Shown piece after piece: positions 42,881 to 47,019 of a stretch of 47,019 bases of DNA; the stretch's first letter is position 1; each line of letters starts with the position of its first letter. Source of the DNA: Lachnospiraceae bacterium UBA4364 (lineage in GTDB: Bacteria > Bacillota > Clostridia > Lachnospirales > Lachnospiraceae); contig DGSK01000030.1 in assembly GCA_002393955.1 (NCBI GenBank), forward strand, positions 1 through 47,019, read 5' to 3'. The notes under the pieces were generated by a model that was given only the letters and a program-made list of their open reading frames with translations, did not search any database and was not told the DNA's origin. The translations under genes were made by a program, and so were the position numbers.

Positions 42881-43114
42881 TTACAGCTTTATCAGCCAGT
42901 CTATGCCATACTTGAATATCATATCAAGCAAAGCTATCATACCGGCAAGCACCACACTGGTGGTAACCACTGCAATTGACTGTTTGGTAAGTGCTTCCTT
43001 ATCAGGCCATGTAATCTTCTTGAATTCCTGCTTCACACCCTTCATGAAGCTGACTTTTTTCTTGCCTTTTTTAGCCTTTTTGGGTGCGGAGTCTTTCTTT
43101 TCTTCTTCTGCCAT
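42881..43114 (-). CDS. secE: Preprotein translocase subunit SecE
   Basis: A 77-aa protein with a lysine-rich cytoplasmic start (KKAKKGKKKVSFMKGVKQEF), the conserved KKITWPDKEAL motif and a single C-terminal TM (residues about 48-70). It clamps the SecY channel. The start is the ATG at 43114, with GGAG eight bases upstream; the TTG at 43120 is less likely. Position between rpmG and nusG is standard. Confidence 0.95.
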   Translation of the reverse strand: MAEEEKKDSAPKKAKKGKKKVSFMKGVKQEFKKITWPDKEALTKQSIAVVTTSVVLAGMIALLDMIFKYGIDWLIKL

Positions 43115-43144
43115 AGTCAAATCTCCATAGCACGATAGTGCGGA

Positions 43145-43294
43145 TTACTTAGTCTCCTTGTGGGCTGTATGCGCCTTGCAGAAAGGGCAGTACTTCTTGG
43201 TCTCAATCCTCTCGGGATGAGCCTTCTTATCCTTTGTTGTATCGTAGTTGCGACGCTTGCATTCTGTACAAGCAAGAGTGATTCTGGTACGCAT
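43145..43294 (-). CDS. rpmG: Ribosomal protein L33
   Basis: A 49-aa protein, MRTRITLACTECKRRNYDTT then KYCPFCKAHTAHKETK, with the two CxxC pairs of the zinc-binding L33 form. It is immediately upstream of secE, as in most Firmicutes. AGGAGGAAG lies eight bases before the ATG. Confidence 0.97.
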   Translation of the reverse strand: MRTRITLACTECKRRNYDTTKDKKAHPERIETKKYCPFCKAHTAHKETK

Positions 43295-43323
43295 TTTGTC
43301 TTCCTCCTAAATACATATATCAC

Positions 43324-43345
43324 AAAAAAAAGAGCCGTTCGCTCT
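43324..43345 (-). terminator. Promoter-proximal terminator-like hairpin in the rpmG leader
   Basis: AGAGC/GCTCT with a 5-base loop is followed by eight U residues on the minus strand. The hairpin would form within the first 25 bases of the transcript from the promoter at 43357-43385, before rpmG. This is an unusually early place for an intrinsic terminator. Confidence 0.6.
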
Positions 43346-43356
43346 CAGCAGTAAGA

Positions 43357-43385
43357 AATATACCACGCCCCTTCCCCTTTGTCAA
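43357..43385 (-). promoter_or_regulatory. Promoter of the rpmG-secE-nusG-rplKA unit
   Basis: TTGACA (43380-43385), 17-base spacer, TATATT (43357-43362) on the minus strand; transcription would begin near 43350. Confidence 0.85.
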
Positions 43386-43453
43386 CAGCAAATTGGCAAA
43401 GGGGCTGTGATTCCATAAAAAGGTATGAAAAATAACAGCTTTTATGGAAAAAA

Positions 43454-43462
43454 TGATATACT
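43454..43462 (+). promoter_or_regulatory. Extended -10 promoter of the TlpA-like lipoprotein gene
   Basis: TGATATACT on the plus strand gives a TATACT -10 with an extended TG, 31 bases before the start codon. No clear -35 is seen. It is divergent from the rpmG promoter. Confidence 0.55.
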
Positions 43463-43493
43463 AGGATGACGATCAACAGAAGGGAGAGAGCAT

Positions 43494-44909
43494 ATGAAAA
43501 AACAATTGATACGCGGACTGTCGCTTTTAACGGCAGGTATACTGCTTGCCGGCTGTGCAGGACAGGGAAGTAATCAGCAGGAAAACAACGGCACATCAGA
43601 TGAGCCGGCTTCGCAGGCACAGACAGCGGAGGCTTCAGATTCTGCATACAGCGTGCTGGTTGTAGATGAAAGCGATAACCCCGTTCCCGGAGTAACGGTA
43701 CAGTTCTGCGATGATACCACATGTAATCTTGGCACCACCGATGACAGCGGCGTGGCAGTTTTTGAAACCGAGGCTCCCGGCGTATTTACCGTTCACATGC
43801 TGGACATACCGGAAGGTTATGCAGAGGATGAAACAGAATATGTTACAGAAGATACCTACGGCCAGGTCAAGGTTGTATTAAAGAGTTCCTCAGCCCCGGA
43901 AAGCAATGCAGAAAAACAGGTTCTGGCGGAAACAGGATTTGAGATCGTACTGCCGGAAAAAATGCAGAATCTTCACGGAACTTTATCCTGGGTCGAGTTT
44001 ACCGAAGAAGAAGGGGTTAATTTTGCCCGCCTGGATTATATCGGCAGAACCCCGGATGAAACAGCGGAGTTTGAAAGACGGTATGAAGAAGCCCTTGATA
44101 ACCATGATAATGAAGATCTTGTTAATGACTTTATTACCTATATGGAAGAATATGAAAGCACAGTTAACACGGAGTTTTTCTACGTATGTGCAGTCAATAA
44201 CGGGGAAAGCATAGATGAGATACTTAACAGGGCTCCTGAGGAGATAGCTCTCAGTGAGTATATAGGTGATACATACGATTTAGGAACAAAAGGTGATTAT
44301 CAGTATTATCTTTTAGCAATAGATCAGGACAAGCTGTTCAGCCTTGCCTATGCTTCGGAAGATGAAATTCCCGTTCCCGAAAAAGAGATTGCAGATGAAT
44401 ATGCCTCTCTTAAAAGCGTTGACATAAATGAGTTTGCAAAAGGGATCACCCTGATCGAGGCAAAACCGGTAAATCCTCTTGCAGTCGGTGACGTAGTCGA
44501 ATTTGAAGGAACGGATTTTGAAGGAAATGCGGTCAGCAGCAAAGATTTATTTGCCGGCCACACATTAACAATGGTTAACCTCTGGGGAACCTGGTGCCAC
44601 TGGTGCGTTGAAGAACTGCCGGACCTTGAAGCATACAGCAAAGATCTTGAAGAACAGGGATGCCACCTTATCGGCGTCTGCCAGGACGGGGTAAAGAAAA
44701 AAGACAAGGCACAGGAGCTGCTTGGTGAAGCCGGCGTTAATTATACGAATGTGATCATTGAAGACTATGAAGCAACATTCCCGAAGGTAAGCGGATACCC
44801 TACTACATACATTGTTGACGGCAACGGAGTTATTGTAAGCATTATAGAGGGAGCTGATTTTGACGGATACAAGACAGCCGTAGAGGAAGCACTGAAATCC
44901 GCAAATTAA
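43494..44909 (+). CDS. TlpA-like thioredoxin lipoprotein with prealbumin-like domain
   Basis: A 471-aa lipoprotein (lipobox LLAGC near residue 21). A Ser/Gln/Ala linker (25-50) leads to a Cna-B-like beta domain (about 52-130, SVLVVDESDNPVPGVTVQF). The middle (140-320) is an unrecognised acidic domain. The C-terminal domain (340-471) is TlpA/ResA-like with the redox motif WGTWCHWC and the cis-proline in SGYPTTYIVD. It should reduce or isomerise disulphides on the outer face of the membrane. GGGAGAG precedes the ATG. The gene is convergent with the membrane Fe-S/thioredoxin fusion gene, 15 bases away, which likely supplies its electrons. Confidence 0.85.
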   Translation: MKKQLIRGLSLLTAGILLAGCAGQGSNQQENNGTSDEPASQAQTAEASDSAYSVLVVDESDNPVPGVTVQFCDDTTCNLGTTDDSGVAVFETEAPGVFTVHMLDIPEGYAEDETEYVTEDTYGQVKVVLKSSSAPESNAEKQVLAETGFEIVLPEKMQNLHGTLSWVEFTEEEGVNFARLDYIGRTPDETAEFERRYEEALDNHDNEDLVNDFITYMEEYESTVNTEFFYVCAVNNGESIDEILNRAPEEIALSEYIGDTYDLGTKGDYQYYLLAIDQDKLFSLAYASEDEIPVPEKEIADEYASLKSVDINEFAKGITLIEAKPVNPLAVGDVVEFEGTDFEGNAVSSKDLFAGHTLTMVNLWGTWCHWCVEELPDLEAYSKDLEEQGCHLIGVCQDGVKKKDKAQELLGEAGVNYTNVIIEDYEATFPKVSGYPTTYIVDGNGVIVSIIEGADFDGYKTAVEEALKSAN

Positions 44910-44924
44910 GAATCATCTTATATT

Positions 44925-46442
44925 CTATTCAACTGCTGCAGCTTCTTCGTAATAGCTTTCAAGCATTTCTTTTGTAACGCTTCCGCGGTGGTTCTCTACA
45001 ACGACACCGTTTTTGTCAATGACGATCGTCTGCGGCATTGCCGTTGTTCCTCCGACTTTATCCCATACAATTGTCGGTTCTTTTTCATCGATTGCAAAGG
45101 GAATGGTCCATCCTTTTTCCGCAATGAAAGGTTCCACTTCCTTCGTTACAAGAGGATGGTGTACTGCAAGCAGCACCGTGTCATCGGCATGAGTTTCGGC
45201 AAATTCACAGAAATAAGGAAGCTCCTCCACACAGGGACCGCAATAGGTTGCCCAGAGATTGATGACGACAATCTTTCCTCTGCATTCATTCAGGTTGAAG
45301 GTGCTTCCGTCTACGCAGGTAATCGTAAAGTCTTCCAGTATCTCTCCGGGTTCATAGCCAATAGTCTGCGTACCGGCATCAGCGGAAGGTAAATCTCCGA
45401 CATTTGCAGCCGTCAGATTTCCGTTTTCATTTACAGACGGTTCAATAATGTTAAACCACAAAAGCGCAAATACCAGTATGACAGCGGCAACGCCCCAGAC
45501 AACTGCAGAAACCGTCCTGCGCTTCTTCAATACTTCTGTCCGTTCCTCGTCACGCAGTGCTTTTGTCCTGACTTCATTTTCCTTAAGGACGATTTTCCCG
45601 GCCTTCAGGGAAAGGGCACCCTGAGGACAGACATCGACACATTTTCCGCACTGGATGCATTCATGATCGCTTACATGCAGGACATCCATCTGGCATTTTT
45701 TAACACAAAGTCCACAGTTGTTGCATGCACCCACGTCCGTTTCTACACCTATTAAGCAGAATCTGTTAAACAGGCCGTAAATCGCACCAAGAGGGCATAC
45801 AAAACGGCAGAAGCCGCGATAAACAAAAATGCAGGCCAGAACCAGAGCCGTTAATATAACGAATTTTCTCGTAAAATATACGCCAAGCATTCCGTATAAG
45901 GAATCATTGGCCGTATTGGACAGAAGACCGATGGCACCTTCAAATGTTCCGGCGGGACAGATGTATTTGCAGAAGCCCGGAACGGTCATGCCCCGGGAAA
46001 AGCCCATATAGAGCGGAATATAAATCGCAAAAACAGCTAAAAACACATATTTCAGATAGGACAGGATCCTTGTAGCCCTGCTTTTTTTAAGCTTCGGTGT
46101 GGGAATCTTGTGGAGGAGCTCCTGAAAAAGCCCCAGCGGGCAGATCCAGCCGCAGATGGTACGTCCGGCAATGAGCCCGTAAAGGAGCAGGATTCCGAAT
46201 ACGTAAAATCCCGCACGGTCATGCGCGGTTGCCAGCGCCGCCTGAAGGGAACCCAAAGGACACGCCCCAACAGCTCCCGGACAGGAATAACAGTTGAAGC
46301 CCGGAACACAGGCATATTTTGCCTTGCCGGTATAGATTTCACCCTTGATAAAACCTTTTAAGTAGGCATTGTATAAAAGGGCAGCATACAGCTGAACAAG
46401 TTTTCTTTTTGACGGTCTGATCTTTTCCCAGATATTCTTCAT
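44925..46442 (-). CDS. Membrane ferredoxin-thioredoxin fusion (electron carrier across the membrane)
   Basis: A 505-aa protein. The first half is NapH/CcoG-like with several TMs and cysteine motifs (FNCYSCPGAVGACPLGSLQA, CGWICPLGL, CKYICPAG, FVCPLG). Two 4Fe-4S motifs follow (CNNCGLCVKKC and CIQCGKCVDVCP, about 240-285), then a TM (about 320-342) and a TlpA-like domain (380-505) with WATYCGPC and the cis-proline in AMPQTIVID. It probably takes electrons from cytoplasmic ferredoxin and delivers them to thiol partners outside. The start at 46442 overlaps the upstream stop (ATGA). Confidence 0.85.
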   Translation of the reverse strand: MKNIWEKIRPSKRKLVQLYAALLYNAYLKGFIKGEIYTGKAKYACVPGFNCYSCPGAVGACPLGSLQAALATAHDRAGFYVFGILLLYGLIAGRTICGWICPLGLFQELLHKIPTPKLKKSRATRILSYLKYVFLAVFAIYIPLYMGFSRGMTVPGFCKYICPAGTFEGAIGLLSNTANDSLYGMLGVYFTRKFVILTALVLACIFVYRGFCRFVCPLGAIYGLFNRFCLIGVETDVGACNNCGLCVKKCQMDVLHVSDHECIQCGKCVDVCPQGALSLKAGKIVLKENEVRTKALRDEERTEVLKKRRTVSAVVWGVAAVILVFALLWFNIIEPSVNENGNLTAANVGDLPSADAGTQTIGYEPGEILEDFTITCVDGSTFNLNECRGKIVVINLWATYCGPCVEELPYFCEFAETHADDTVLLAVHHPLVTKEVEPFIAEKGWTIPFAIDEKEPTIVWDKVGGTTAMPQTIVIDKNGVVVENHRGSVTKEMLESYYEEAAAVE

Positions 46443-46894
46443 CCTAAGCCCACGCATTCCGTGCAGATAGTGATTGCTTTATAAAGCGTATCACGTGCAC
46501 TTCCGTTTACAATACCGATTATTATCAAAGCGATGGCTGCAGCCAAAACCACGCAGCGGGTTATAGTGAGTATCGTATTTTTCCTTTTTCCTGAAGCTTC
46601 ATCATCCGCCGGATTCTTCTTCATTTCGATACTTTTCGCCGGCTTGTCCTGATCCGCATCACGGATACCTGCCAGAATCCCAGCTAAGGCCATGACGATA
46701 GTCGCAATGGCAAGAATGGCAAAAGGCAGCATATATTCTCCGACAATTTCCCGCGAATAGATCCACGCTGTGGGATCCGCAGCTTTGGCGGCAAGCCCAC
46801 GGCTATAAATTATAAGTGCACAGACGGCAGGATATGCCATAGTCAGAAAGCATAAGGCCGACTGGATCATCATGAATACTTTCTTTTTTTTCAT
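46439..46894 (-). CDS. Membrane protein with CD1871A-like CXXC end
   Basis: A 151-aa protein with a lysine-rich start, TM1 (about 7-27), TM2 (about 55-77), a charged linker and TM3 (about 108-128), ending SARDTLYKAITICTECVGLG. The tail after TM3 matches the small CD1871A-type CXXC proteins of Clostridia, which are about 45 residues long and end in a similar motif; here the unit is fused to a two-TM extension. Because the CTEC pair lies at the membrane surface next to a ferredoxin-thioredoxin gene, it may relay electrons or thiol exchange. AAGGGTGGTG precedes the ATG. Confidence 0.7.
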   Translation of the reverse strand: MKKKKVFMMIQSALCFLTMAYPAVCALIIYSRGLAAKAADPTAWIYSREIVGEYMLPFAILAIATIVMALAGILAGIRDADQDKPAKSIEMKKNPADDEASGKRKNTILTITRCVVLAAAIALIIIGIVNGSARDTLYKAITICTECVGLG

Positions 46895-46912
46895 TACACC
46901 ACCCTTCCCCGT

Positions 46913-46942
46913 ATATTATTTATGAAATATGTTTTCTTACAA
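46913..46942 (-). promoter_or_regulatory. Promoter of the CXXC/Fe-S gene pair
   Basis: TTGTAA (46937-46942), 18-base spacer, TAATAT (46913-46918) on the minus strand. The start point would fall about 10-15 bases before the CXXC gene. Confidence 0.45.
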
Positions 46943-46998
46943 AATCCGTGTGCATCCATGCGGAGCTGTTGTAGTAAGCAGAATTATATATTTCACTT

Positions 46999-47016
46999 AC
47001 TAAAACTTCCCACATA
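46999..47016 (-). repeat. Dispersed repeat end, right window edge
   Basis: Inverted copy of bases 1-18 and of the ends of the element at 24106-24235. By comparison with that internal copy, the body of the element would lie to the right, outside the window. Supports an assembly break at a multi-copy element. Confidence 0.75.
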
Positions 47017-47019
47017 TAG

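Noticed and set aside
1..47019. Inverted copies of one 18-bp sequence at the two window ends look like terminal inverted repeats of a linear element
   Set aside because: The window carries single-copy core chromosome genes (rpoB, rpoC, nusG, rpl genes), and a third, internal copy shows these are ends of a short dispersed element; a contig break is simpler.

Overview
The window looks like a chromosomal contig from a low-to-mid GC, Gram-positive Clostridia, most likely a Lachnospiraceae-type gut or rumen bacterium. The basis is the Firmicutes-style gene order rpmG-secE-nusG-rplK-rplA-(capA)-rplJ-rplL-rpoB-rpoC, an FMN-riboswitch rib operon, an L10 leader, strong AGGAGG ribosome binding sites and consensus TTGACA/TATAAT promoters. 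Nearly every gene is on the minus strand, so transcription runs from high to low coordinates. The taxonomic call is inference; no rRNA gene is present.

Region 1 (1-18.6 kb) is one uninterrupted minus-strand operon for a contractile injection system (CIS, phage-tail-like). Reading in transcription order it encodes a 69-aa acidic protein, a tandem AAA+ ATPase, a CIS-associated 'RYYPGK' protein, a putative membrane pseudokinase, an 801-aa multi-pass protein ending in a degenerate class III cyclase domain plus a TPR-like tail, a membrane-anchored MORN-repeat protein, a secreted TolC-like coiled-coil protein, an 890-aa membrane-anchored coiled-coil protein, the DUF4255 cap, an unrecognised 256-aa protein, a DUF4280 PAAR-like tip, the sheath, the tube, a tail-assembly protein and a DUF6760-like protein. 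The baseplate, LysM and VgrG-like genes are not in the window and should lie past its left end. The five consecutive envelope or signalling genes (about 4.9-14.2 kb) between ATPase and cap are the most novel part: they suggest a CIS held to the membrane of a one-membrane bacterium by dedicated proteins. One of these genes carries a 10-G coding tract that could switch it on and off.

Region 2 (18.7-24.0 kb) is a MacAB-like operon (lipoprotein adaptor, ATPase, FtsX-type permease) behind a strong promoter overlapped by a TTAG-N6-CTAA palindrome. A 130-bp inverted-repeat element sits upstream; its 16-bp ends recur at both window ends, so the contig probably breaks at copies of this dispersed repeat.

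Region 3 (24.3-29.9 kb) has a YgjP-like metallopeptidase, a PseI/NeuB-family synthase, and the riboflavin operon ribD-ribE-ribBA-ribH behind an FMN riboswitch. Region 4 (29.9-43.3 kb) is the transcription/translation core: rpoC, rpoB, rplL, rplJ, a CapA-family gene inserted between ribosomal protein genes, rplA, rplK, nusG, secE and rpmG, with several recognisable promoters, leaders and attenuators. Region 5 (43.5-46.9 kb) is an extracytoplasmic thiol-redox cluster: a plus-strand TlpA-like lipoprotein, convergent with a membrane Fe-S/thioredoxin fusion and a CD1871A-like CXXC membrane protein. No tRNA, rRNA or CRISPR array was seen.
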